From assembly GCA_964034945.1 (NCBI GenBank), contig OZ035961.1, positions 17,685,243 to 17,749,242 of the forward strand: DNA of 64,000 nt. The letters run 5' to 3'. This DNA is from Chrysopilus asiliformis (taxonomy: Eukaryota; Arthropoda; Insecta; Diptera; Rhagionidae). Of the stretch, positions 11,999 to 22,790 are shown piece by piece (position 1 is the first letter of the stretch; every line of letters begins with the position of its first letter). A model generated the notes under the pieces. That model had not been told where the DNA came from, did not search any database, and saw only the letters and a program-made list of their open reading frames with translations. The position numbers were made by a program, and so were the translations under genes.

Positions 11999-13526
11999 TT
12001 TGCCTGCTGGAAAGTGAAAACTAGGGTGGAAAATTGAAGGTAGATAAATTTTAGATAAGCAGGACTTATGGACAGAATGGAAATTAATTCATCAACAAAC
12101 TTTTTAGAAACAGTAGGTATTGCAGAAAATAAAGTGTTTAGAGAACGAAATGGTTTTGTTGTCCTGTTTACATACACCAGAAGGAAACACTCCGCAGGCA
12201 TGACTAAAAAACAGATGGTCAAAGTGTACCAAGATGAATGGTAAAAGGGGTTAAATTTATGTATACCTTCGTAACAGGATTTGAATTGATTTTTGCATTT
12301 TCTTCCCGTTCGCTATATCTTTCAGTCGCCGACGCTTTTTAAATATTTGATGGCTTTTGTCTGAACTTTTAACCAAATTCAGAGCAGGTCGTCCTTTGAA
12401 TTCATCCTCTTAGACGACAACGATGCATTTTTCAAAGAATACAATATTCTTTCGTATTTCTAGAATATGTTATCCTCTCAAATAGATATAGATGTCAAAG
12501 ATGCACACAAGGCTAAACAAGTTAGGCAATATCCACTACGAATTCCAACAGAAAATCCTTTTGCTTAAAATTCTATAGGAAAACTCATTCATTCACTTTA
12601 CCCAACTTAAAGTAAATTCTAAGAACTCATAGTAGAAATTTGGAATAAATAAGAAATTACTATTGACGGGGAAACATTTTTTTTGTTCTATTTGCATGAA
12701 AATTGCACTTTCAGAATGAATCTAGAATATTTCGTAGTCGATTCGGATGTGACTATGTAAATTTTTAATTTAGTCAATTTCTTTGATTTTCCATATGCAC
12801 TACGGGTACTGAAACTGAAATATACCAGAAAGTTTTTGCTACTAAGTTTTTATTGTGATTTGCATTCATGTTTATGTAATCATAATGATGCCATCATTGT
12901 ATTTCGTGAATTATGCAAATTTCTTGAAAATCAGACGCTTGTAAAGTTTTCTGCAGATTAAAATTTTATGCAATTTATGTTTTAAAACTCACTATATTGA
13001 TGAATTTTAATTTAATTATTGATGGACAATCCAAACCATATTTACGTAACAATTCCCAAGCTCAGAACATTGAAGAAGGGAGAGGGGTCGAGAAAATGCT
13101 GGGAAGACGGTACACGATAAGGGTGTTCATGAGATCTCGGAAATGCCTCGTAAACAGTGTAATCCCCATAAGGTTACCACCTCGTAAGTGAACTGTCAAA
13201 AATGGTATTGAACATTTTTTACGCAATCCTTCTAAATTTACGCGATGATTTTGGTAAGAAAACAACCTCGGAAACTTATGGAACCATCAAATAAGGAAAT
13301 TTCGAGAAATTATGAAATTCGGTGTCCATAATAAGAATTTCCTTTGTGCCTTTGGCTCCCATATTTTGATATTTTAATTTTTCTACAGTAGTGTGACGGC
13401 GGTACTAAGCTCCTTACTTGACAAAGAGGAGAAAGGTCCCTAAAAAAACAAAATTAAAAATTCTGAAAAACTTTCGACTAAAAAACCCCCTTAAAAAGTC
13501 GAAGAGCCACAAAAAAAATCCTTAAA

Positions 13527-14011
13527 TCATACTAATATATAAAAATGAGTTGGTGTCTGTCTGTCTGCCTGTTTCTCTTTCACGCAAGAACGGCTTAACC
13601 GATTTTTTGGCATGAGTGTCTGTGGTAGTTCTGGTTCCAACATAGGCATACGGAAAATTAGCGCGAATGGTGGAGAGAGTAAAGGGAGGGGGTAAAGTGA
13701 TCTCGAAACTTAGTTTTTCCCTCTATGTTACTCTTTCGCGGGGAAACTACTGAACCGATTGGCCTGAAATTTGGCATAGATGTTCGTCGGGGGTCCAGCC
13801 CCAACATAGACCCATTAAAAAGTAACCCGAGAGGTGGGGGAGTAAGGGGAGGGGGTAAAGTGATCTCGAAACTTAGCTCTTCCTCTATGTTACCCTTTCG
13901 CGGGGAAACTACCGAGCCGATTGGCCCGAAGTTTAGTTCCAACACAGACCACCAAAAAAAATTGTTTTAAAAACTTAACCCGGCAACTACGGGTATGTAT
14001 ATGCAAGCTAG
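13527..14011 (+). mobile_element. non-autonomous Helitron, both ends intact (485 bp)
   Basis: The 5' end is TCATACTAATATATAAAAAT, very close to the TC...TACTAATATTATAAA start typical of insect Helitrons. The 3' end carries a hairpin, CCCG-GCAACTA-CGGG, followed 13 bases later by the terminal CTAG. The host bases are A before and T after, the expected AT target with no duplication. The interior has a 163-bp tandem duplication (units starting about 13678 and 13841, the second partial) carrying the widespread 'gggaaactac(t/c)ga(a/g)ccgattggcc' phrase. Open frames on both strands inside it are too short to encode Rep/helicase. It sits between two pieces of older G-tract MITE sequence (13383-13445 and 14155-14192) and may have split that copy. 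Confidence 0.9.
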
Positions 14012-14154
14012 TAAAGAATAAAATAATATCTTTCGAGTAAATTTAAAATTGATTTCCGCCGGGAAAGCTTATTTGTCGTTGGATTTGTGTGCAAGGCTGT
14101 CGCGATGTACTAATTTTAAATTGACTTTTTCAATTTTTTATACCTATTTTTTTT

Positions 14155-14192
14155 GTAGTGTGGTGTGACGTGATTTATGGGCAACCCCTTAT
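14155..14192 (+). mobile_element. G-tract MITE, right terminal fragment
   Basis: GTGTGACGTGATTTATGGGCAACCCC matches, in order, the right terminal inverted repeat of the family defined at 33.4 and 26.8 kb (consensus end GTGACGTATTTTATGGACAGCCCC, read in pieces). With the interior fragment at 13383-13445 it brackets the Helitron, suggesting one older copy split by the insertion. The left terminus of that copy was not found. Confidence 0.5.
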
Positions 14193-14280
14193 TGAAAAGC
14201 TCATTCAAAAATTTTGGCCTAACCGATTCCACAATTTCCGTGGTAACAGGCAGAGGGACATAAAGATCTAAGTCAAAATT

Positions 14281-14464
14281 TCAGCTCAATCGGTCGAGTA
14301 ATTTTCGAGTTAGAGTTCCAGAATTATTTTCCATACTCCGCGTTTTTTGTTTGTTTGTTGTTAAATCAAGAAAAACTACAACGAAATAAAGAAAATTGTT
14401 GCAAAAAGTCTGACATTAATAATTTTTAAAACTCTAACTCGAAAACCAATTGACCGATTGAGCT
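14281..14464. repeat. long inverted repeat (foldback, ~35-bp arms)
   Basis: The left arm (14281-14318) includes AGCTCAATCGGTC and TTTTCGAGTTAGAGTT. The right arm (14430-14464) is its reverse complement, with AACTCTAACTCGAAAA and GACCGATTGAGCT. The spacer is about 110 bp. Similarity continues weakly outward (AGAGG-GACAT on the left, reverse complement AGAGAGGACAT on the right). Phrases of the same type occur at 22570-22650. The element would fold into a stable stem in RNA of either strand. Confidence 0.75.
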
Positions 14465-14479
14465 AAAGTTATGACATGT

Positions 14480-16688
14480 CCTCTCTGGGAAAATGCTCAG
14501 AGGAAAAAGAAACATTCGATTTATAAATCATGTTTTTCTTTTCACTCCATGTTTTCCAAGCCCGGATTTTTTTTAGAGAATTATTTTTTTTTACCCTTTT
14601 TGTCCAGGTTCCATTAACTCCGCAATAAAAAAATACATTTTGCCCACCCAAAAAAAAATCCTAAAATTTCGAGTTTATTTTCCTGTCTACTTCAATACTA
14701 ATGACATCCTGTTTTCACAACGTGATCGCCCCGAAGCTAAACATATTCAAGTAATTTAAAAGGACACGATGGCATTGCTGATAACGAAATAGAAAAACAT
14801 ATAAAACTTATTTTATGAAGAAGGACCGTCATAAAAACTGTCGAAAAGGTCATCCGTTGATAGTCTATCCGTAATCGTAAAGGACATCAAAAATTGGAAG
14901 GAGATTTCTTGGAGTCTAGCCAAAACGGATCATCTTAAATTTTAATTTTCATCCTTCTTTATCGGATATCCTTCCTTATGTTATTTTGCCCCTCAGTATT
15001 TACCTTAAAAAGTTTATTATCCTTACCGCTCCAATGGTGATAACAAAAGCTAAACACTTGGACATTATTCACTGGAGGCAAACAGCAACATCTCGTTGCT
15101 AAACGACCTTGTCCGGGAATAGACACAGGAGGAAAATTCCCAACACACAATCTAATCGAGGAATGGAAAAGAAAGGAATAAGAAAAGCGAAACAACCTTC
15201 AGGAAAATCAACTTAAGACATCGAATGTGAGCCAAGGTGTGTTGTAAATGGATGGGCCAAGGAATGACTAAATAAATATTCAAGTCCCGTACAGTTACTT
15301 GTAGTGGAAATCGTCTCGAGGGCACATTTGATTGATCATCGGGAATTGCTCAAAAATCCGAACCAGAATCTATTTTTGGATTTTTATCGCAGTCGATGTC
15401 GATGGTGGTGGCATTGACTAAATTGCGGAGTGTAAGGAAATACGAAATTGATTGAATCGAATGAAATGATGGCTTAGGAAAATCTTTGAGGAATTGTTTT
15501 TACCTTGGGATTGGATTCCTTAAAAGATTTCATTACTTTGTCGTGTTTTTTTGTTTTGTTTCAGTTTTTGATAAGGGCCAGTTTCTCATTTTTATCCCGA
15601 GTGACAAAAATTGCTATTTAATATTTTTCGATTTCAACTTGAATTTTTTTCTTCTAATTTTTCTCGTTAAAATTGCGATCGTGGCATATCGTAGGAATCT
15701 GACAAGTAAACATAAAATGACAAAGACGTCACTACTGCAAAACAGCATAATATAAATGTTATACACTTCCATTAAATTTTTCTTTCTTCCTTCCGTCCTT
15801 GCCAGACGATCCTGACACATGTCAACCGCATAACTCGTCCTGACATTCATTTCGCCGGGGAGCATCTCGCTGGAATATCCGCCGCTAATGCTGCAACGCT
15901 CCAAGTAAATGCAAAAATTGCTCCTCTGAAATCGTCTCCCAGACCGGTTGCGTTCCCATTGCCATCAACTTTCAAACAGGAGCCACTTTCATTCCCGAGT
16001 GTAAATTAAAGTTTTCGCTTTTCAGAGTTGAGGTGGTGTCTATCATTCTGTTTGGCTTTTGTGAATGTAGACGACATTTATCGGATGTTTTAAAACAGCC
16101 TGTGACAATATTTTCCTGTTCATTATTTACCACAGCGAAAAAAACTACTACTAGTCCGTGTCGTGGAAATGTCTGATAAGCAAGTGATTTTTATTAGAAT
16201 GCCGCGGAAAATTGGAAAAGTTTTCACTGCAAGTTAAATTTTTTTTTTCAAAGTTGTGCAAGAGGCGAAAATTTTAAATTGCACTGGAAAAAGTATTGTA
16301 GTGATTGAATTTTTTACATGTAAATTGTAGAAAAAAAAAACGAATAAGTTTCTCAATTATTAAATTCCAATTTCAATGCTTAAACTAAAATAAATTATCG
16401 CTATTTTTTCATTCAAACTTGTTAAAAATAAATCTAGAAATTACTCTGGTCGCTATCTATTGGTTTTAAATCTTTAGCTCCACCAAAAAAAATTATTTCA
16501 GTTAATGAAATTTTTGGTCAAATCGCATCACATCTAGTTCTTGATTTTCTTGGCTAAAAAATAGTTTGCAGAATGTTTAACCTGCGTCTAACAAGAGTCG
16601 TTTATTTTTCGAACTAGAAACAAACGCCTACAGGTATGCAATACTGGATTCTTTCCTGATGGTCATTTTGATATCGAACCAGCATTTG
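14480..16688. other. non-coding DNA, no gene recognised
   Basis: No supportable gene. A strong pyrimidine tract ending in CAG lies at about 15545-15564 on the + strand, but no donor follows at exon distance with an open frame. A moderately GC-rich patch at 15790-15990 contains short frames on both strands without splice signals. Confidence 0.5.
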
Positions 16689-16809
16689 TGTCAACCGTGA
16701 CGTTACCCGTCGTTACGACATATTATGTCAACCGTGACGTTAGCCGTCTTTATGACATATTATGTCAACCGTGACGTTAGCCGTCGTTACGACATGTTAT
16801 GTCAACCGT
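16689..16809. repeat. 37-bp CpG-rich minisatellite, 3.3 copies
   Basis: Exact 37-bp periodicity: units begin with TGTCAACCGTGACGTTA at 16689, 16726, 16763 and 16800 (the last is partial). Units differ by only a few substitutions, so the array is young. Each unit contains TGACGT, a half CRE-like palindrome, and most contain GTCGTTACGAC, which folds on itself with 5-bp arms. The array holds far more CpG than its surroundings. Confidence 0.92.
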
Positions 16810-18550
16810 TACCATTACGGTAGCCACTAATACTGCTTGGGTTGCTAGAACTATATTCTTCCTTCAAAGATGATTGGTTAAAAAATTCTTTCTTTGAAAA
16901 GAAAAAAAAACTTTTAAAAAAAAATAAAATTTTTTCTGAGAGAGACAAAATAACTAATAAAACAACGGGGAGGAGGTGATAAAATAACGTGAGGAAGGTT
17001 TGGTGGGGGAGACATAGCCAGCTTCTGAAGTGATTTTTGTGCAAGCAGATCCGTGAAATGCCTCGACCGATTTCTGAAATCCTTCGATTTTCACGCTTCA
17101 GGATGTTTTTTTGGCTGTCCATAAAATAAGTGACGTTGTTTTATGCATTTTCATCCCCTCTCCGCCTACTCAGACATCGGAATTTCCGTGTATATTAAAC
17201 TATCCTCTCCCGCCCCTCTATCTCCTAAATAGTAGTGTTTTTTTTTTAAATAAGGACATTAAAATTCCACATTTCAATCCCGTTAAATTAAAATTTTGTC
17301 AATGTCCGGTAATAATCGGTAATTCCACCTAATTTTAAATGCATTCCAAAGTGCCATAAAATACACATTAATGTTCAAATTTACTATCTATAATTCAGAG
17401 CCACAATGAACAATGTAAACAGCTGTGTCACATGAAAATAATAGCCGTTAATTTAGTTAATATTACAACTAGAAAATCATATACAGTTTTTTGCATATAA
17501 TGAAAATCACAGCAATTTCTTTGATAATTTACAATTCTAACGAAATCCATTAATCTATGAAGGCATTTACCCGTTGCTCTATTACCAAACAACATAAAAA
17601 CGAGTGAAAAACTGGAAAACGTTTTATGAATTAATGAAAACGTGACTCACTTCTTAAAATGTGTAATAAAGCATAAACACTTGAACCGTAAATCAGAAAT
17701 TTTCACATAAAGCTAACCGACTGTCACACCTTTTGAAAGTTGTGCGTGCTAATGTCAAATCTATTGCCTAATCCTCCTCCTGGATTTCGAATCTCGATTG
17801 TGTTTAATATATGCCAGCCATTCAAATTGAATAAATTGACAAAAAAAAGAGTTAAGATTCGGTCAGCACGGGTCGAAATGCATCGCAGTTAAGTTATATG
17901 AAAGTGTTAAAATTGCACTTTGAATTCGATTCGGTTTCATGGTTTCTTTCAACTGAACATCGTATTCAGGTGACATGCAGAGGTTGTGGGTTAAATTAAA
18001 CGAGCAACCTGAATGCAATAATGGGTAAATAAAATCTCGTAAATTTCAATTAATATTTTACTCTTTTACATCATGCACTTGATGAAAATCTGTATATTTA
18101 CGATAATTTTCACTCCATTTTCGATTTAATTAAAAATTCTCACGATTAATGAACAGAAATTGGAATCACAGTCGAACCGCGATTTTATTTTCTGTTTAAA
18201 GGGGTTTTGATATTTTTTTTAAACACTTTTTTTATATTTTTGAAAACGAATAATTTTTTTTTGTTTTTTTTTCTAAAAATAGCTTTTTTTTAAAAAAAAA
18301 TGTTACTAAAAAAATAAAATCCTTACACTTTTTTGCTATTTTTAGTATGGAGTTCAAAACTAATGCAGACTCCCTCCCCTAAAAGTGTAACTCATTTAAC
18401 GAGCATTCCCTTTTGCAAAATTGGCTCGAATTGGACTTTTATGTAGTTTTATTTGAAAAAAAAAAATATTGACCGTTTTCGAAAAAATGGCTGTTGAATT
18501 TTTTGTTGTTGAATATTGGGCGGTGTAAAATTATTTACTTACATATGTAT
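16810..18550. other. non-coding DNA with an eroded G-tract MITE end
   Basis: At 17113-17135, GGCTGTCCATAAAATAAGTG is a near-exact left terminus of the G-tract MITE family, followed by C-rich blocks to about 17225. The matching right end is not visible. The rest, notably 18190-18480, is poly-T/poly-A rich with no gene. Confidence 0.55.
17113..17225 (+). mobile_element. G-tract MITE, left end
   Basis: The terminus GGCTGTCCATAAAATAAGTG differs from the family end only near its inner side. C-rich tracts (CCCCTCTCCGCC, CTCTCCCGCCCC) follow in the place occupied by the G/C homopolymer in other copies. No right terminus was recognised, so this is a truncated copy. Confidence 0.65.
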
Positions 18551-18594
18551 ATTTGAGAGCGATAAAGCTTTTAATTAGCTTTATGGCATCCCGC

Positions 18595-18985
18595 AAACGA
18601 GATTTTGTCAAAATCGAACAAATGAAGAACCCATCCTGTGGGGTCTCTATTGAAAGAATTTCGGAAAAGACTTGTCAGCGTGTATTCAAAACTCAAGAAA
18701 AACAAAATGGCGTCCGGAAGACGTCTGGGGTCTCTAATGAAAGAGTTTCAAGAAAAACAAAATGGCGGATCTTATGATGGCATTTTCTTAAAATCGTACA
18801 AATGGATAACGCACCATGTGGGGTCTTAAATTAAAGGTTTTGGAAAAATATTCATAGAGCCGTATTTCGATCTCGAGTAAAAACAAAATTCCTGACACAT
18901 CACGCTACTTCGTAATCGGAAAAGTGATGCAACCATAGTCTGGGACCCTAAATTAATGAATGTGGTACACAGACAGACGTCATTT
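18595..18985. repeat. 'AAAAACAAAATGGCG' dispersed repeat with internal sub-repeats
   Basis: The phrase AAAAACAAAATGGCG occurs twice (18697 and 18756 regions) with a degenerate third near 18885. Copies of 'tggggtctctaatgaaag' or variants precede them at 18640, 18727 and 18822. The same combination (AAAACAAAATGGCGG, 'gaatgaaag', AAAAACAAAATGGC) recurs at 29268-29402. Open frames of 63-74 codons across it follow the repeat and are not a gene. Confidence 0.7.
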
Positions 18986-19027
18986 TTTATTTTTAGTGCT
19001 ACTAGTCAAATACAAATGTACTTCATA

Positions 19028-19156
19028 ATAGCCGTTTGCACCAACATTTCTTAAAAAATTAAGTTTCGCTTATCCAACTTAGGCCACAGAAACTCTGAGA
19101 CTTAAATAATGTAAGTTGGGCTTAAGTTGCTAAGTTTGATTGGTCCAAACGGGCAT
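19028..19156. mobile_element. short TIR element (MITE), ~129 bp
   Basis: The left end ATAGCCGTTTGCACCAA and the reverse complement of the right end, ATGCCCGTTTGGACCAA, match at 14 of 17 positions. Inner sequence continues as a rough inverted repeat around 'aacttagg...ttaagttg'. No clear target-site duplication is visible, so the superfamily is not assigned. The GTAAGT inside (about 19110) is part of the element. Confidence 0.7.
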
Positions 19157-19170
19157 AAAAAAATGATAAC

Positions 19171-19284
19171 AAATATTTTTTTGGACGCTGTGTATCAGAA
19201 AACAAAACTAGATAAAAATATGCATAATAAAATTAATATTTATTTTGGTTTTATTTCAGATACACAGCGCCCAAAAAAATATTA
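19171..19284. mobile_element. foldback / short TIR element, ~110 bp
   Basis: The arms are near-perfect reverse complements: GGACGCTGTGTATCAGAAA on the left and, on the right read in reverse complement, GGGCGCTGTGTATCTGAAA. Both are preceded by AATATTTTTTT. A spacer of about 45 AT-rich bases separates them. It begins only 14 bp after the preceding MITE. The apparent 3' splice site 'tttatttcag' at 19258 is part of the right arm. Confidence 0.8.
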
Positions 19285-20776
19285 TTATTTTTTAAACTAA
19301 AATTATTTGTTTTTCTTCAAAGGAAAAACATTTTTTACTAATTTCAAACCAATCTTCGGATTTTTTCTCAATTGTTCCCACGTGGGCTCGTCTGTTTGCG
19401 TTTTTTCCCAATCATTTCGCTGCTAACTTTTGTAAATGTCTTGCAATTAAGAAAAACTTCATATATTTTATAAATGTTTGTCCATTTCTCACATTCGGAT
19501 GAGAATCGAATTTATGGGATCGCTTGGAATTGAATCTGTAATTAAATTAGATTGGATAGAAGATCTAGTAAACTGGGGCCATACTTTAATTCCAAACAAA
19601 ACTAAGTTGCCGGTTATAAATCAGTTTTCAATTTCATAAAACATGCACAGAATGTGGTGGCCTCCAAAGTAACGTATCTTATTTTCCTTTAACGTACATA
19701 TATATTTGAGAGCGATACACTTAGATACTGATCTTGTTGATAAAATGCTAAGATCAGCACATGGCATGCCGTACTATAGATTTGTTACACGAGATACCAG
19801 ATCCATCTAAATTATGCTTGATGTCAGCTTGTTTCCATATGTTTTCCACTCATGGCGCTTTATGGTGATCACTAAATTGAATTTAATTCCATTTCGTTGA
19901 GTTTTTTCTTTGATAAAACTCTGGTATTTGTTTTCCTCTGGTGAATTGTTTGTAAATAAAAGATTTTTGAAACGTTTGCATTTTAAACTATTTTTTGATT
20001 ACGAAGCGCATATTTTATTTATAGAATCAAACATTGTCACATTCGATCGTTGTTTTTTTTATTATTTTATCATACAACATTGTTGTGCATTGGAGAGGTT
20101 TTTTATATGGTTTTGTTCGTTATGCAAAAGATTAAAAATCGTTTAAAAATTATATTTTTCGTGTCTAAAAACATTTGTTATTTATTACACGACAGAAGGA
20201 GGTATACTTAAGACATTCTTGTGTAGGTGGACGTTGTACTGAATATCCTTGAGCTCAATTAAAGATGTTTAAAAAAAATATTTTTATATCCGTTAACGAG
20301 AAACGAAAGACTATTCCAAGTCAATTGAATTCATTTTCAGTATTAAATCCGAATCAATTCATGTGAATTACGTCAGTGGGTGCGAGGCGAAGAGACGGAG
20401 AGACTTTTTAATAGTCTCGATGATTCAATTTGATCTTAATGTCATTGTCATGTTGAGACGATTAGACTAATTGTCATGACTTCAAGAAATGTTGATATTA
20501 ATACATTTATTTAATCGCAATTTATTTGATTTATGGCTAATAATTTGATTCACATCTATGAATATAAATTTAGAAACATTAAGAAATCAAGTGACCGACC
20601 GACCGAGTGTTAGTTGACTGTAAGATGGTTTTTTTGGAGATCATGAGAAATGCATCCTGAAGGTTAAAGCGTAATTTTAAGAAGATCAATTGATATAATT
20701 TTCTGAACTGGTGGTTATTTAGTGTTTTCGACTATATAACCTTGGAAAATTTCACTTGTAATTTGTCAGTTGGTAA

Positions 20777-20922
20777 GATGATGCCTATAAAAAACGTCAC
20801 ACATTGGGAGGGCGGGGGTGTCTGCAGTAATGACTAAATTTCACTAGACTCCATACAAAAATCGCAGAAATGCGAACGAAGAGGGTGGGAGGTCAACCTG
20901 GCGTAATTTATGGACAACCCCT
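20777..20922 (+). mobile_element. G-tract MITE, nearly complete copy
   Basis: The left end is a decayed 'gcctataaaaaacgtcacac'. The interior has the family G-rich tract and the 'ctccatacaaaaatcgc' block, and the right end reads GGCGTAATTTATGGACAACC. Order and spacing match the family. It is about 130 bp upstream of RS site 1. Confidence 0.7.
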
Positions 20923-21052
20923 AATACATACATATTTCCAAACCGTCGAATTCTCTTGAGGTTTTTGATATACGACGCTTGATTTATTTATTTTTTAAGT
21001 GCATTTTTCAATGAAAATTTAACTAATTTTGTTTTTATTTGATTTTTTCCAG

Positions 21053-21099
21053 GTACGTGCCACAATTTTTTAAAACGTCTCATATGTCAGAGTAGATAA
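21053..21099 (+). promoter_or_regulatory. candidate recursive splice site 1 with 47-nt RS-exon
   Basis: A branch-like CTAAT (21023-21027) and a long T-rich tract end in TTTTTTCCAG at 21052, which is followed without a gap by GTACGT, a usable 5' splice site. Forty-seven bases later a perfect GTAAGT starts at 21100. In Drosophila, giant introns are removed stepwise at such fused AG|GT sites, and a short cryptic exon defined by a downstream donor helps recognition (established for that genus). All frames of the 47-mer contain a stop, as expected if it is not retained. The site is 15.4 kb downstream of the candidate exon donor on the same strand. Function is inferred; the sequence pattern is seen directly. 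Confidence 0.45.
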
Positions 21100-21821
21100 G
21101 TAAGTTTTTTTTATTATAAAGTACTAAGGTTCTAGAAGAGGAGTGGCTAACGTAAAAATGGGGAAGTCACAATAGATCTTAAGGTCGCGGTGACAAGGGA
21201 GCGAGAAGAGCACCACCCCATACACATATTCTTATTATTATTAAGTGCTCTGTCTAACCCCGTTCTCGGTGTGGAATGTTACTTTTTAGAAATGTACAAC
21301 TTACAGGGAATCGGCTGGGTAGTTTTTATTTGGCAAAAATTTCCTTGAGAGCTTACCTTTCTCATGGCGAAAACCGGATATAAATATCTTCGGAAGTCCA
21401 GAATAAAGCCCTTCTTTTAGTGGACCAAAAATGTTTTCGAGAGATGACCTTCCTAATAGTAAAAATCGGATCCAAGTTATTTGATCGGTACAAAATATAG
21501 CAGAAGAGGGGGTAAGACGCAACGGGATTTTTTTCGAAATAGCATGGCCTATTCCAATCTCCATGGTATCCCGAACCTAACGGTAAATTTGCAATAAAAT
21601 CGGTTCAGTCGTTTTTGAGAAATTTTGTGGAAAATATACCTAACCAATTTTTTTGTCCATTTCTATTAAACATAAATTAAAAACACAAACTTTTCTTTTG
21701 TTTAAATTAAAAAAAAATTGGGGTCTATAATAAAATTTTTAAAACGATCTTCAAAAAGCAATTTCCATTTCATTTTTAATAAAAATTCCATCAACCTTTT
21801 ACCTGTAGTCAATTTTTATTT

Positions 21822-21873
21822 AATATTCAGATGGCTAGAAGTTACAAAATATTCAGATGGCTAGAAGTCTCCC
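21822..21873. repeat. 26-bp tandem duplication
   Basis: Two adjacent copies of a unit starting AATATTCAGATGGCTAGAAG, offset by exactly 26 bp. The first 21 bases are identical between copies and the ends differ. Confidence 0.85.
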
Positions 21874-22194
21874 AGCTGCATAAAAATGTTTAAAATTCAT
21901 TGAGTGTAGTCAAAAACTGCTAATTTGCAATTTTATTATGCGATACTATTGCGGCAAAAAGAAACACGGTCTGTGCGACTCCATGTATAGGAAAAAAATC
22001 GCACCCCCCTTTACGTTTTAACGTCACTCTATCTAAATATTCAACTATCGCTTTAATAAGTCACATATTAAAGAGTTACGAAGAAAATCCAGCATCGACG
22101 AAAAAAAAATGTTTAAAGACATACGAACGGAGACAGACTCCAAAAACAGATGACCAGATGGACAATTTCTTGCGTAGTCGCTGGTATATATCTT

Positions 22195-22222
22195 GTAGAT
22201 ACTATGGATATCAAGTATCTAC
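22195..22222. repeat. hairpin, 9-bp perfect arms
   Basis: GTAGATACT and AGTATCTAC flank a 10-base loop. Further 'gatactat' phrases follow within 30 bp. No element or function is recognised. Confidence 0.75.
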
Positions 22223-22745
22223 AATATTCGCCGATACTATGCGATGTCATGTCCGATGTTCGTCTTGTATCTGGTCGAGTATACTTTCGAGACTGTTGAG
22301 TAATTACTACACTTATTACTTCATTACTCGAGAAAGTAGGTGATTACGTTAAGGAAAGGACATGGTCTAAAAGTCCCTATCACTGAACTTGATGATGGTT
22401 ATTTGCTTGGAAGCGACTTTACCGTCTGTTGGAGGGATTCTAGTGGACTTTTCCAGTGGACAATGTACTGGGAGAAATATTTATACACCGAAAGTTTTTT
22501 GATTTGGGGAGGAAAACAAAAAAAATAATTATGGCGAATTTTTCCTTTTCCGTCCGGTCATTTCTGTGCCAAGATTTCAATTCAATCGGCCGAGGCTTTT
22601 TGAATTCCAAAATTTGGGCTCAGCCTGTTAGTAGTTTACGAGTTAAAGCTTGTGAGTGCGGATCTGGAGACAAAACATAAAGTGATAAACGAATCTTAGT
22701 GTAATAAACTGAAACTCGCTTCAATAAATCATGTTTTATAATAAA

Positions 22746-22790
22746 TTGGCTTGCATACCCGTTGCTGCCGGGTTAAAGTTTTTTTTTAGC
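22746..22790 (-). mobile_element. Helitron 3' terminal relic
   Basis: Read on the minus strand, AACCCGGCAGCAACGGGTAT followed by GCAAGCCAAT is the same 3' structure as the intact Helitron at 13527-14011 (CCCG-7 nt-CGGG stem, then GCAAG). The terminal CTAG has decayed to CCAA. The element body would extend to the right, but no 5' TC…ACTAATAT end was found, so the length is unknown. The end shown covers only the recognised terminus. Confidence 0.75.

Larger units (their letters stand above)
8109..13526. other. non-coding DNA, no gene recognised
   Basis: More than 5 kb without a supportable gene. A GC-richer stretch at 9010-9440 contains a G-tract but no splice-flanked frame. A block at 10390-10760 carries phrases typical of decayed insect repeats but has no clear partner in this window. 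A trinucleotide run (11893) and a 20-bp palindrome (11979) are listed separately. At 13383-13445, a piece of the G-tract MITE interior (GTGTGACGGCGGTACTAA) precedes the Helitron. Confidence 0.5.
21100..22745. other. non-coding DNA with a small duplication and hairpin
   Basis: No gene. A block at 21480-21640 reads like the tail of an ancient repeat ('aaatcggttcagtcgtttttgag'). A 26-bp tandem duplication (21822) and a 9-bp-arm hairpin (22195) are listed separately. At 22560-22660 there are phrases shared with the foldback at 14.3 kb ('caattcaatcggccgag', 'acgagttaaag'). Confidence 0.5.

Noticed and set aside
13658..13970. Opposed 95- and 81-codon frames
   Set aside because: Both lie in the Helitron's internal GC-rich tandem duplication; low stop density explains them.
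16689..16809. Possible CRISPR-like direct repeats
   Set aside because: Units are contiguous without unique spacers; this is a minisatellite in a eukaryotic genome.
19245..19260. Good-looking acceptor TTTATTTCAG
   Set aside because: It is part of the right arm of the foldback at 19171-19284, and no donor follows at exon distance.
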